In this document: positions 21,645-29,799 of the stretch, piece after piece
Position numbering within the stretch: position 1 is the first letter of the stretch
Layout of the letters: the number at the start of each line of letters is the position of its first letter
NCBI GenBank assembly: GCA_027484025.1
Contig: JAIXTI010000132.1
Location: forward strand, 1 to 35,758
Source of the DNA: a bacterium
GTDB lineage: Bacteria; Gemmatimonadota; Gemmatimonadetes; Gemmatimonadales; Gemmatimonadaceae
Length of the DNA: 35,758 bases
Direction: 5' to 3'
Made by a program: the position numbers and the translations under genes
The notes under the pieces: model-generated
Seen by the model: the letters and a program-made list of their open reading frames with translations, nothing else
The model's database searches: none
Told to the model about the DNA's origin: nothing

Positions 21645-21657
21645 GACTCCTCGAGTC
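21645..21657 (-). promoter_or_regulatory. Shine-Dalgarno of the CsbD gene inside a short inverted repeat
   Basis: Read on the minus strand, GACTC-GAG-GAGTC places the GAGGAG ribosome-binding site in the loop and 3' arm of a 5-bp stem, two bases before the ATG. It could hide the site at low temperature or simply be chance. Confidence 0.35.
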
Positions 21658-21695
21658 TGGGGAGCATCAGAACCCGCATTGCGCGTGCCAGCGGC

Positions 21696-23156
21696 TCACC
21701 GCGTTGGTGATGTGCCGTCAATCCAACCGCCCCGAAATCCGGCGCGCTGCAGCCCGCGCACGACATACGGATTCCGGCGCATCGTCTTCCATACCAGTTC
21801 CGATCGCCAGTTTTCGAGCATCACCAGAATGGGGCCCTGGTCGATGCCCAAATAGTCGTCGTCCACCCAGCCGTCGCCCGGCACCACGCGCCCATGTTGC
21901 AGTTTGGGTGGCGCACTGCGCAGTGTCGGATTGAAGGCGTCCAGGAAACCGTACTCTCCCCACGCGAGACCGTTGAACTGCTCGCGCATACTGACCGCCG
22001 TTCGCACCGACAGCTCCGGCGTAAAGACAATGCTCGATACGGCCGCGGTCGGCGCGAGCGTGCCGTCGTCGTTGGTTTCCCTGGTCGACACGCCGCGCGC
22101 CCAGTACGTGTGGAAACGGCGCGTGGCCCCATCGATCTCCATGGTGCCGTCAAACGGCCCATCGCTTGCCGTCAGGCCCCACATGTCTGCGCCGTAACCG
22201 CGCCACCCCATGGGGTTCCGTATGGCATAACTCCGCTGCGCGAGCGTCGCGCGCCGCGAGTTCTCGAAGTAATCGATGCCACGTTCCCGCATGTACGCGT
22301 CCTGAATGCCACGGAAATCAATCCAGCTATGCGAATACTGGTGTCCGAACAGCGGGGCGAAATCGAGATGCGGCTGCCCTTCGAATGTGTGCCACGCGTA
22401 CGTACTCGTCCATTGCGCCCACGCGGCATCGTCCAGCGGATGCGTGGGTGATCCCAATCCCAGCACAATGAGCAGCATCGCCTCGTTGTAGCCCGTCCAG
22501 TTCGCCTTGATATACCCACGCTCCGGACGCCATCCCATCGACAGCGTACTCGGCTGCTGGATGAACCACGGCCAATTCACCCGTCGGTAGAGAGAGTCTG
22601 CCGTCGCGCGAATCTGTACTTCGACCGGTGAAGCGCCCGCGAAGTACGATTGGCAGAACAGAGCGCCGCCGAGCAGCAGGCCTGTGTCAATCGTCGATAG
22701 CTCAACGTCGCGATAGCGATGCCCGGTCTCGAATTCGAGGAAGTGATAGAAAAATCCCTGATAACCGGCCACTCCGCGTGGTGCGTCACCCTGTGGAAGC
22801 CGCCAGAGGGTTCGCAGCGTGTTGAGCGTGCGCTCCGCGGCCTGCTCGCGCCGTATCCATCCGCGCTCCGCCCCGATCGGATACGCCGTGAGCGCAAAGC
22901 CGATGGCGGCGACTGATGAGAATGTGCGTCGCGGCCACCGGTCGGGGGTGAGTCCGGTCTGCGGGTCGGTGGTCTCCCAGAACCAGCGAAAGGTGCGCTC
23001 GCCGATGGTGTCGAGCAGGGCGCGCTGTCGCAGTGATGGGGTGAACGGCGCTGGTGTGGTGACTGGACGTGGTGTGCACGCCCCGGAGAACACGAGGGGC
23101 AGCAGCACCAGCATCGCCCGCCAACTCACGACGGAAACGCGAAAGACATGTGGCAT
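21696..23156 (-). CDS. Glucoamylase-family lipoprotein (PF10091, GH144-like)
   Basis: A 486-residue lipoprotein with lipobox FSGAC (Cys27 from the first ATG; an ATG at residue 15 would give a shorter signal). After the anchor comes one (alpha/alpha)6-barrel-type domain with the family hallmarks: LLDTIGERTFRWFWETTDPQTGLTPDR, SSVAAIGFALTAY, TLRTLWRLPQG, GFFYHFLEF, STIDTGLLLGGALF, WTGYNEAMLLIVLGLGSP, FGHQYSHSWIDFRG, GLTASDGP and GPILVMLENWRS. Characterised relatives include GH144 endo-beta-1,2-glucanases. The true linkage specificity cannot be read here. It is divergent from the TonB-dependent receptor (161 nt) and near a GH3 gene, which suggests a glycan-use locus in which this enzyme cuts polymer at the cell surface or in the periplasm. 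Confidence 0.88.
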   Translation of the reverse strand: MPHVFRVSVVSWRAMLVLLPLVFSGACTPRPVTTPAPFTPSLRQRALLDTIGERTFRWFWETTDPQTGLTPDRWPRRTFSSVAAIGFALTAYPIGAERGWIRREQAAERTLNTLRTLWRLPQGDAPRGVAGYQGFFYHFLEFETGHRYRDVELSTIDTGLLLGGALFCQSYFAGASPVEVQIRATADSLYRRVNWPWFIQQPSTLSMGWRPERGYIKANWTGYNEAMLLIVLGLGSPTHPLDDAAWAQWTSTYAWHTFEGQPHLDFAPLFGHQYSHSWIDFRGIQDAYMRERGIDYFENSRRATLAQRSYAIRNPMGWRGYGADMWGLTASDGPFDGTMEIDGATRRFHTYWARGVSTRETNDDGTLAPTAAVSSIVFTPELSVRTAVSMREQFNGLAWGEYGFLDAFNPTLRSAPPKLQHGRVVPGDGWVDDDYLGIDQGPILVMLENWRSELVWKTMRRNPYVVRGLQRAGFRGGWIDGTSPTR

Positions 23157-23244
23157 AATGACACCCTCGGCATTTGCGCGCAGCGCGTCAAGTCAGCGCG
23201 ATATCTCAGTCGTGCAACACACTCAATCGCGCCCACAAAAAATC

Positions 23245-23260
23245 TTGACAACACTTGTTG
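23245..23260. promoter_or_regulatory. Consensus -35 (TTGACA) overlapping a small dyad upstream of the TonB receptor
   Basis: TTGACA at 23245-23250 is a perfect -35 hexamer, but no good -10 follows at 16-19 nt. CAACA-CT-TGTTG (23249-23260) is a perfect dyad that overlaps its end and could be an operator in the shared 161-nt gap between the two divergent glycan genes. Confidence 0.35.
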
Positions 23261-23317
23261 GCCGCTCGCAATTAGTGGAGTTCGTCCTTCCATGTCGAAT
23301 CAGCTTTCCACTCCCCG

Positions 23318-26300
23318 ATGAAATCCCTCCTTGTCGTCCCTCTGGCCATCCGACGCGCGGTGGTTGCGCTCGCGACCGTGGCAACGGCGCTCGCGGCGGT
23401 CGTCTCGCCCGCAGCCGCACAAACCAGCACCGCACGCATCACCGGCGTGGTACGCGGCGAAGATGGCGCCGTTGTGGCGGGCGTGGTCGTCACCGCTCGC
23501 AGTCTCTCCACGAACATCACACGCAGCGCCAGCACCTCCGAACGCGGCTTCTACGTCATACCGGGGCTGACGCCCGACGAGTACGAAGTCACGGCCAAGC
23601 GACTGGGCTTTGCGCCACAGGGGCGTCGCGTACGCCCGCTCATTGGTGAGAGCGTCACGCTCGACTTCAAGCTCACCACCAGCAGCGTACAGCTGTCGAC
23701 GGTGGCGGTGAGTGCCGACGCCGCGCGTGCAAGCGCGGACCGCCGCTCCACCGAACTCGCCACGAATATCGACCAGGAGCAAATCCGCTCCATTCCGCTG
23801 TCGGAGCGGAACTTCCTGTCGCTCGCGCTCCTCGCGCCGGGCGTGCGTCGCGATGGCGGCAGCATCACCAGCGGCGCCCAGAGCGCCAACAACATCAACG
23901 TCTTCGTTGATGGCGCCACATTCAAAAGCGATATCCTCGTGGGCGGCGTGGTGGGACAGGATGCCAGCAAGGGCAATCCGTTCCCGCAGAATGCTGTGCA
24001 GGAGTTCCGCGTCATCACGCAGCAGTACAAGGCGGAGTATCAGCGCGCCACCAGTGCCATCATCACGGCGACGACCAAGTCGGGTACCAACACCTGGTCG
24101 GGTGACGCGTTCACCTACTTCCAGAACAAATGGTCCATCGAGCGCGACTACTTCCAGCAGCGCCGCTGTGACTCGTTGGCCAACATCAACGCCACCGGCT
24201 GCGCGGTGAAGCCGCGTTACGATCGCTACCAGATTGGCGGTAGCCTGGGCGGTCCGATCATCAAGGACAAGCTGTTCCTGTTCGGTTCATACGAAGGAAA
24301 CCTGCAGACGCGCGCCAACACGGTCATCGTGGGTGCCCCGGCCAATCTGCCGCCGACGCGCGTTCTCGATTCGTTGCGCGGTTTCGAAGGGGTGTACGAG
24401 TCGCCCTTCCGCTCGCACCTCGGCTTCGTGAAGCTCACCTACGTGCCGTCGGAGCGGCACCGCTTCGAAGGCAGCGTCAACGTGCGCGATGAGTACGACA
24501 TCCGCAGCTTTGGCGGCACGGACAGCTACGACAATGCAGAGCGCTTCTACAACAACGTGAATACGTATCTCCTCAAGCATCAGTACTCGCGGGGGAATGC
24601 GCTCAACGAAATCACCACCAGCTGGCAATCGTTCCGCTGGCATCCGGTCCCGCTGTTCGAGGAGAAGGTCGGCATCAATTACGCCGGCGTGCTCAAGGTG
24701 GGTGGCCGCAGCACGATGCAGGACTTCGATCAGCAGCGTCTGTCGTTGCGTGACGACTTCACCTACACCCTCCAAGGGTTCGGTGGCGACCATGTGCTCA
24801 AGGTCGGTGCCAACGCCGACTTCCTGAACTACAAAGTCATTCGTCCGCTCAACGGTAATCCGCAGTACACCTTCCAGGCGACCAACAACTGGCAGTTCCC
24901 CTGGACGGCCTCGGCAGGCTTTGGTGATCCCAACGTCGGCGCGCGAAATCAGCAGTATGGCATTTATGCCCAGGATGACTGGTCACTCACCCGTCGCCTG
25001 CAGGTTAATCTCGGACTGCGCTGGGACTTCGAGACCGACATGGTCAACAACGACTGGGTCACACCGGACTCCGTCGTCAGCGCCATCAACGCGTGGCGCG
25101 GTACGTTGGCATGTAATGGTTCGCAGCCGTTCCGCGAGCAGCTGTGTGACGCCTCGCCGTACATTACGGACGGCACGCAGCGTAAGCCGTTCCTCGGCGC
25201 CATTCAGCCCCGTGTCGGCGCGTCGTATGACCTGTTCGACAATGGCAAGACGATCCTGTTCGGTGGCTACGGCCTGTACTACGACCGCAACCGCTATGGT
25301 AATACGCTCGGCGAGCGCGCGAACCTGCAGTGGGTGACCTACAACTTCCAGTTCTCGAGCGACGGTCTCCCGCGTGGCGGGCAGCCGACCACGATCTGGA
25401 ACCCGCGCTACCTCACGCGCGAAGGACTCCAGGAAGTGTTGCGCAGCGGGAGCGCGCCGGTGCCTGAGCTGTTCCTCACCGACAACAACACGCAGCCGCC
25501 CAAGGCACACCAGTTCAGCGGTGGCGTTCGTCAGAATATCGGCGACTTCGAGCTGTCGGCCAGCTACACCGGGGTCCGCGGCTTCAACAGCTTCTCGTGG
25601 TTCCGTGCCAATCGCGCCCCCAACGCGACCTGCTGCACGCAGTTCCCCACGCCGACCTCACGCAAGTATTCCAACGTCTTCGTGTCGAACGACGACGGGC
25701 GCAACTGGTACGACGCGATGTTCCTCTCCGTGCAGAAGCGCTACACCGAGCGCTCCAAGTGGGGCTGGCAGCTGTCGTACACCTTGGGCAAGGCGGAAGA
25801 AGAAGTGAACTCCGGCGACGTGTTCAGCTCGCTCGACATCCAGACGCCGGATCAGTTCATCCGCTTCGACAAGGCCACCGACGAGCGGCACCACATCACG
25901 GCCAACTGGATCGTGGGGCTCAAGTACGGCTTCAAGCTGAGCGGAGTGCTCGACCTTGGCACCGGCACGCCGTTCAACGCGACTTACGGGTTCGGCACCG
26001 GCACCAACAACTGCACGCACGGCAACAAGGACTGCTTCAGCGGCAACGACTGGCCGGAAGGCAAGGCACGCAACTGGTATCGCCCCGACGGCGATGCGTT
26101 CCTCGGCCTCGACGCCTGGCGCACGCGGAACATCGACCTGCGCCTCGAGAAGTCGGTGCGTACGTTGCGTGGCCAGAGCGTCTCGCTCACGGCCGAAGTG
26201 TTCAACGTGTTCAACTACCGCAATTTCACGGGGTTCAACACCAACGTGGGTAACTTCAACGCGGCCGGCGGCATCACCCCGAACGCGAACTTCGGGATCC

Positions 26301-26377
26301 CCACCGGTGTCCTCAACGACCTCACCCGTATGGGTGCCCAGCGTCGCGCGCAGTTCGGCATGAACTATCGCTTCTAA
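23318..26377 (+). CDS. TonB-dependent outer-membrane receptor (Oar/SusC-like)
   Basis: A 1019-residue outer-membrane transporter. It has a Sec signal peptide (to about residue 34), then a carboxypeptidase-regulatory-like beta-sandwich (ARITGVVRGEDGAVVAGVVVTAR ... GFYVIPGLTPDEYEVTAKRLGF, about 39-125). A plug (IRSIPLSERNFLSLALLAPGV, INVFVDGA, NAVQEFRVITQQYKAEYQRATSAIITATTKSGTN) and a long barrel follow, ending in Phe (GMNYRF), the usual BAM signal. It moves large substrates using TonB energy. No SusD partner is encoded next to it. The position between a glucoamylase-like lipoprotein and a GH3 glucosidase suggests oligosaccharide import. ATG 23318 starts the signal peptide; there is no clear Shine-Dalgarno. 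Confidence 0.92.
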   Translation: MKSLLVVPLAIRRAVVALATVATALAAVVSPAAAQTSTARITGVVRGEDGAVVAGVVVTARSLSTNITRSASTSERGFYVIPGLTPDEYEVTAKRLGFAPQGRRVRPLIGESVTLDFKLTTSSVQLSTVAVSADAARASADRRSTELATNIDQEQIRSIPLSERNFLSLALLAPGVRRDGGSITSGAQSANNINVFVDGATFKSDILVGGVVGQDASKGNPFPQNAVQEFRVITQQYKAEYQRATSAIITATTKSGTNTWSGDAFTYFQNKWSIERDYFQQRRCDSLANINATGCAVKPRYDRYQIGGSLGGPIIKDKLFLFGSYEGNLQTRANTVIVGAPANLPPTRVLDSLRGFEGVYESPFRSHLGFVKLTYVPSERHRFEGSVNVRDEYDIRSFGGTDSYDNAERFYNNVNTYLLKHQYSRGNALNEITTSWQSFRWHPVPLFEEKVGINYAGVLKVGGRSTMQDFDQQRLSLRDDFTYTLQGFGGDHVLKVGANADFLNYKVIRPLNGNPQYTFQATNNWQFPWTASAGFGDPNVGARNQQYGIYAQDDWSLTRRLQVNLGLRWDFETDMVNNDWVTPDSVVSAINAWRGTLACNGSQPFREQLCDASPYITDGTQRKPFLGAIQPRVGASYDLFDNGKTILFGGYGLYYDRNRYGNTLGERANLQWVTYNFQFSSDGLPRGGQPTTIWNPRYLTREGLQEVLRSGSAPVPELFLTDNNTQPPKAHQFSGGVRQNIGDFELSASYTGVRGFNSFSWFRANRAPNATCCTQFPTPTSRKYSNVFVSNDDGRNWYDAMFLSVQKRYTERSKWGWQLSYTLGKAEEEVNSGDVFSSLDIQTPDQFIRFDKATDERHHITANWIVGLKYGFKLSGVLDLGTGTPFNATYGFGTGTNNCTHGNKDCFSGNDWPEGKARNWYRPDGDAFLGLDAWRTRNIDLRLEKSVRTLRGQSVSLTAEVFNVFNYRNFTGFNTNVGNFNAAGGITPNANFGIPTGVLNDLTRMGAQRRAQFGMNYRF

Positions 26378-26443
26378 TTCTGCTGCATCGGGGCGGCGCC
26401 GGCGTTCGGCGTCGCCCCGTTGTTCGTCTCCATCTCCGGTTCC

Positions 26444-28726
26444 ATGGCCCGACTTCCACACGCCGCCCGCCTCGCTCTGAGCGCGGGTGTTTTGTTTCTT
26501 GGCACCTCGACGCCACTCGCCGCGCAGCGCGTGAGTGCCTCCAGCGCCCGCATGAATCGATTCGTCGATTCCGTGCTCGCGCGCCTGACCCTCGAAGAGA
26601 AGCTGGGACAGCTGACGCAGTATCGCGGCCGCTTCAGCCTCACCGGACCGCAAACGCCGGAGGCGGGTGCGGAAGATATTCGCGCCGGCCGAGTCGGCTC
26701 GTTCCTTGGCGTGCGTGGTGCGGCGCCAACACGGGAGATGCAGCAGATCGCCGTGACCCAGTCACGCACACGCATTCCGCTACTCTTTGCCGACGACATC
26801 ATCCACGGCTGGCGTACCATCTTCCCTGTGCCACTGGCTGAAGCGGCCAGCTTCAACCCGGCGCTCGCGGAGCGCACGGCGCGCATTGCGGCCGTCGAAG
26901 GGGCGGCCGCGGGTATTCACTGGACCTTCGCACCCATGGTCGACATCACGCGCGAGCCCCGCTGGGGACGCGTCGTGGAGGGAGCGGGTGAGGATCCATA
27001 TCTCGGGAGCGCTATCGCCGCCGCCAAGGTGCGCGGCTTTCAGGGCGCGTCGCTCCGTGATTCACTCTCCTTGATGGCCACGGCGAAGCATTTCGTCGCA
27101 TACGGCGCCGCTGAGGGCGGACGCGACTACAACACGACCGATGTGCCGCTACGCACGTTGCACGAGATGTATCTGCCGCCATTTCACGCGGCGGTGAATG
27201 CCGGTGTGAAGTCCATCATGGCCGCGTTCAACCAGATTGACGGGGTGCCCATGCACGCCAATAAGGCGCTCATCGATGGCGTACTGCGCACACGGTGGGG
27301 CTGGGACGGCATTCTGGTGAGCGACTACACCGGCGTCATGGAGCTGCTGCAGCATGGGTTGTCTGCGGACAGCGGCACGGTGGGCCGTCTGTCGATCGAC
27401 GCCGGCGTCGACGTCGACATGGTGAGCAACATTTTCTACAAGGATCTGCCGCGGGAAGTGCGCGCCGGCCGTTTGCCCGTTGCGGTGGTCGATAGCGCGG
27501 TTCGTCGCGTGTTGCGCACAAAGTACGAGCTCGGGCTGTTCGACAATCCCTTCAAATCCAGCAGTGAGGCGCGTGAGAAGGCACTGACCCTCACGTCCGC
27601 ACATCGCGCGGAAGCACGCGCGGCCGCGCAGCAGTCCATCGTGTTGCTGCGCAACGAAGGAAACGTGTTGCCGTTGGCAAAATCGGTGAAGACCGTGGCG
27701 GTCATCGGAGCGCTTGCCGATGACGCACGAAGCGCGCTTGGCGGGTGGGCCGCCGCCGGCCGGCCCGAAGATGCGGTGACCGTGCTCGTCGGTATTCGTA
27801 AAGCGGTCGGCGCGGACACGCGCGTGCTGTACGCCCCCGGTGCGCCGGTGGAAGCGGCCGACACCACCGGCTTCGCCGAAGCGGTACGCATTGCCCGCGA
27901 GGCTGACGTGGTGGTAATGGTTGTGGGCGAACATCAGGACATGAGTGCCGAAGCGCGCAATCGCTCCTCGCTCGATGTGCCCGGTGTGCAGCAGCAGCTG
28001 GTCGAACGCGTGCACGCGGTGGGCAAGCCGACCGTGGCGGTGCTCATGAACGGTCGCCCGCTCAGCATTCCGTGGATGGTGCAGCACGTTCCTGCCATCG
28101 TGGAGTCCTGGTACCTCGGCGTTGAGCACGGGAATGCGGTGGCCGATGTACTCTTCGGTGCGGTGAACCCGAGCGGGCGTCTGCCCATTACCTTCCCGCG
28201 CACCGTGGGGCAGGTGCCGATCTACTACAACCACATGAACACCGGCCGTCCGTCCGACGAGAAGGAACGTTACACGTCGAAGTACTTCGACATACCCTTC
28301 ACGCCGCTGTATGCCTTCGGACACGGGCTGAGCTACACGACGTTCCGCTACTCGGCTCCCACGCTTTCACGCAGCAAAGGCACCACCGCCGATTCGGTGA
28401 CCGTATCGGTGACGGTGACCAATACGGGCGCACGCTCCGGCGATGAGGTCGTGCAGCTGTACGTGCGTGATGACGCCGGCAGCGTGTCGCGTCCGGTAAA
28501 GGAGCTCAAAGGATTCCGACGCATTTCGCTGGCAGCGGGCGCCAGTGAAACGGTCACGTTTCGCCTCACGCCCGACGAGTTGTCCTTCTACGGCGCTCAG
28601 TACCGTCGTGTCATCGAGCCTGGCACCTTCACCATCATGGTGGGGCCGAGCTCCGATCGGGTCCAGTCGACCACACTCGAACTGACGGGCCGCACGCGCG
28701 TCCTGGACGCGCGCTCCATTCGCTGA
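26444..28726 (+). CDS. bglX: Periplasmic beta-glucosidase, glycoside hydrolase family 3
   Basis: A 760-residue exported GH3 enzyme that removes glucose from the non-reducing ends of beta-glucosides. A signal peptide (LSAGVLFLGTSTPLAAQ) is followed by the (beta/alpha)8 domain with FAPMVDITREPRWGR, GEDPYLG, KHFVAYG and the nucleophile Asp294 in LVSDYTG. The alpha/beta-sandwich domain carries VVGEHQDMSAEARNRSSLDVPG (around residue 496), which matches the BglX subgroup. A C-terminal FnIII-like domain (VTVSVTVTNTGARSGDEVVQLYV) completes the normal length. It lies 66 nt after the TonB receptor stop, so the two are probably cotranscribed. The ATG at 26444 starts the signal peptide; an upstream TTG at 26420 is less likely. 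Confidence 0.92.
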   Translation: MARLPHAARLALSAGVLFLGTSTPLAAQRVSASSARMNRFVDSVLARLTLEEKLGQLTQYRGRFSLTGPQTPEAGAEDIRAGRVGSFLGVRGAAPTREMQQIAVTQSRTRIPLLFADDIIHGWRTIFPVPLAEAASFNPALAERTARIAAVEGAAAGIHWTFAPMVDITREPRWGRVVEGAGEDPYLGSAIAAAKVRGFQGASLRDSLSLMATAKHFVAYGAAEGGRDYNTTDVPLRTLHEMYLPPFHAAVNAGVKSIMAAFNQIDGVPMHANKALIDGVLRTRWGWDGILVSDYTGVMELLQHGLSADSGTVGRLSIDAGVDVDMVSNIFYKDLPREVRAGRLPVAVVDSAVRRVLRTKYELGLFDNPFKSSSEAREKALTLTSAHRAEARAAAQQSIVLLRNEGNVLPLAKSVKTVAVIGALADDARSALGGWAAAGRPEDAVTVLVGIRKAVGADTRVLYAPGAPVEAADTTGFAEAVRIAREADVVVMVVGEHQDMSAEARNRSSLDVPGVQQQLVERVHAVGKPTVAVLMNGRPLSIPWMVQHVPAIVESWYLGVEHGNAVADVLFGAVNPSGRLPITFPRTVGQVPIYYNHMNTGRPSDEKERYTSKYFDIPFTPLYAFGHGLSYTTFRYSAPTLSRSKGTTADSVTVSVTVTNTGARSGDEVVQLYVRDDAGSVSRPVKELKGFRRISLAAGASETVTFRLTPDELSFYGAQYRRVIEPGTFTIMVGPSSDRVQSTTLELTGRTRVLDARSIR

Positions 28727-28743
28727 ATGTCGTGCGGGGTAAG

Positions 28744-28773
28744 GTCGGTCAGCGACAGATGTTGCTGACCGAC
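28744..28773. terminator. Hairpin between convergent GH3 and EEP genes
   Basis: GTCGGTCAGC (28744-28753) pairs perfectly with GCTGACCGAC (28764-28773) over a 10-nt loop. It covers the stop codon of the minus-strand EEP gene and lies 17 nt beyond the GH3 stop. There is no T-run, so termination is only possible, not certain. Confidence 0.4.
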
Positions 28774-29654
28774 GCGATGACCGGTAAATGATCGGAAGGG
28801 AAGCGGCCGTCCCACATGTCGGGGAGAATGGCGTGCTTCTCCACCACCACCGGCGCCGAAACGAGAATGTAGTCGATGCGGCGATTCGGCTCGATGGCCT
28901 TGAAGGCGTTCCAGCTGGACGTGGGGCCGTAGTTGCCGGTCCGACTCGAGACGAAGGCATCGGTGAGCGGTGCGACGGCCCCCGCGATCACTTCGGTCGT
29001 GAGTATGCGATACGGCGCATTCGTCGGTTCGGTGTTCAAGTCCCCGGTCATGACCACGGGAAGTCCCTTGGATAGCACCGAGAGCTGACGTCGGATGAGT
29101 CGCGCGCTCTCCTGCCGAGCCACTTCGCCAATGTGATCGAAGTGCGTGTTGAGCTGCAGCCATTCGCACCCTGACTGCGTGTCCTGAAAGCGGGCCCAGG
29201 TGGCGATGCGCTCGATGGCGGTGTCCCACCCTTTGCTGCCCGCCGCGGTCGGTGTTGGCGACAACCAGAAGGTGCCGCTGTCCTTGAGCGTCATGCGCGA
29301 GGTGCGATACAAAATCGCGCTGAACTCCCCCTTCTCTTTGCCGTCGGCGCGGCCTACCCCCACACGCGCAAAACCCGGCAACCGCGCGTCGAGATCGGTG
29401 AGCTGATGCAGGAGCGCTTCCTGCACGCCGATCACATCGGCGTCGTGATAGCGAATGAGCGACGCCACCCAGTCCTTGCGGTTGGGCCACGCGTTGACGC
29501 CATCGCCCGGATTGTCGTAGCGGATGTTGAACGTCATGATCCGCAGCGGTGCGCTCGTGGAGGACGGCGTGCGGCGTGAGACCGACACGCAGCCACTCGC
29601 GAGCGTCGCGGCAAGTACTGTGCAGCTGAGAATGAAGCGAAGGGCTGGTCGCAT
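28749..29654 (-). CDS. Endonuclease/exonuclease/phosphatase-family lipoprotein
   Basis: A 301-residue lipoprotein (lipobox LASGC, Cys22) of the EEP (DNase I-like) fold. Motifs in order are IMTFNIRYDNPGDG, VIGVQEALLHQ with the metal-binding Glu, NTHFDHIGEVARQESA, VMTGDLNTEP and the closing RRIDYILVS...PSDHLPVIASV with the catalytic Asp-His pair. The subgroup is the one often found beside sugar-use genes in bacteria, where a phosphodiesterase or phosphatase role is assumed but rarely shown. Because it is lipid-anchored it acts outside the cytoplasm, so a DNA repair role is excluded. It is convergent with the GH3 gene and divergent from the FG-GAP gene; TTGTGG and TAGATT 18 nt apart upstream may be its promoter. 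Confidence 0.9.
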   Translation of the reverse strand: MRPALRFILSCTVLAATLASGCVSVSRRTPSSTSAPLRIMTFNIRYDNPGDGVNAWPNRKDWVASLIRYHDADVIGVQEALLHQLTDLDARLPGFARVGVGRADGKEKGEFSAILYRTSRMTLKDSGTFWLSPTPTAAGSKGWDTAIERIATWARFQDTQSGCEWLQLNTHFDHIGEVARQESARLIRRQLSVLSKGLPVVMTGDLNTEPTNAPYRILTTEVIAGAVAPLTDAFVSSRTGNYGPTSSWNAFKAIEPNRRIDYILVSAPVVVEKHAILPDMWDGRFPSDHLPVIASVSNICR

Positions 29655-29747
29655 GGCTGTGGGAGGGGTGGGATGCGACTAATCTAGAGCTGACACGCTC
29701 CTCGCCACAAAAACGAGCATCGCGTGGTCGGCGAGTGGGCCGTATTG

Positions 29748-29777
29748 TTTACCGACCTCACCCGACTTGCTGATAAT
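29748..29777 (+). promoter_or_regulatory. Candidate promoter of the FG-GAP lipoprotein gene
   Basis: TTTACC (29748-29753) and GATAAT (29772-29777) are 18 nt apart and end 22 nt before the ATG at 29800. The -10 is good and the -35 fair. Confidence 0.4.
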
Positions 29778-29799
29778 GCCAATCCATACCCCTTCCGCC

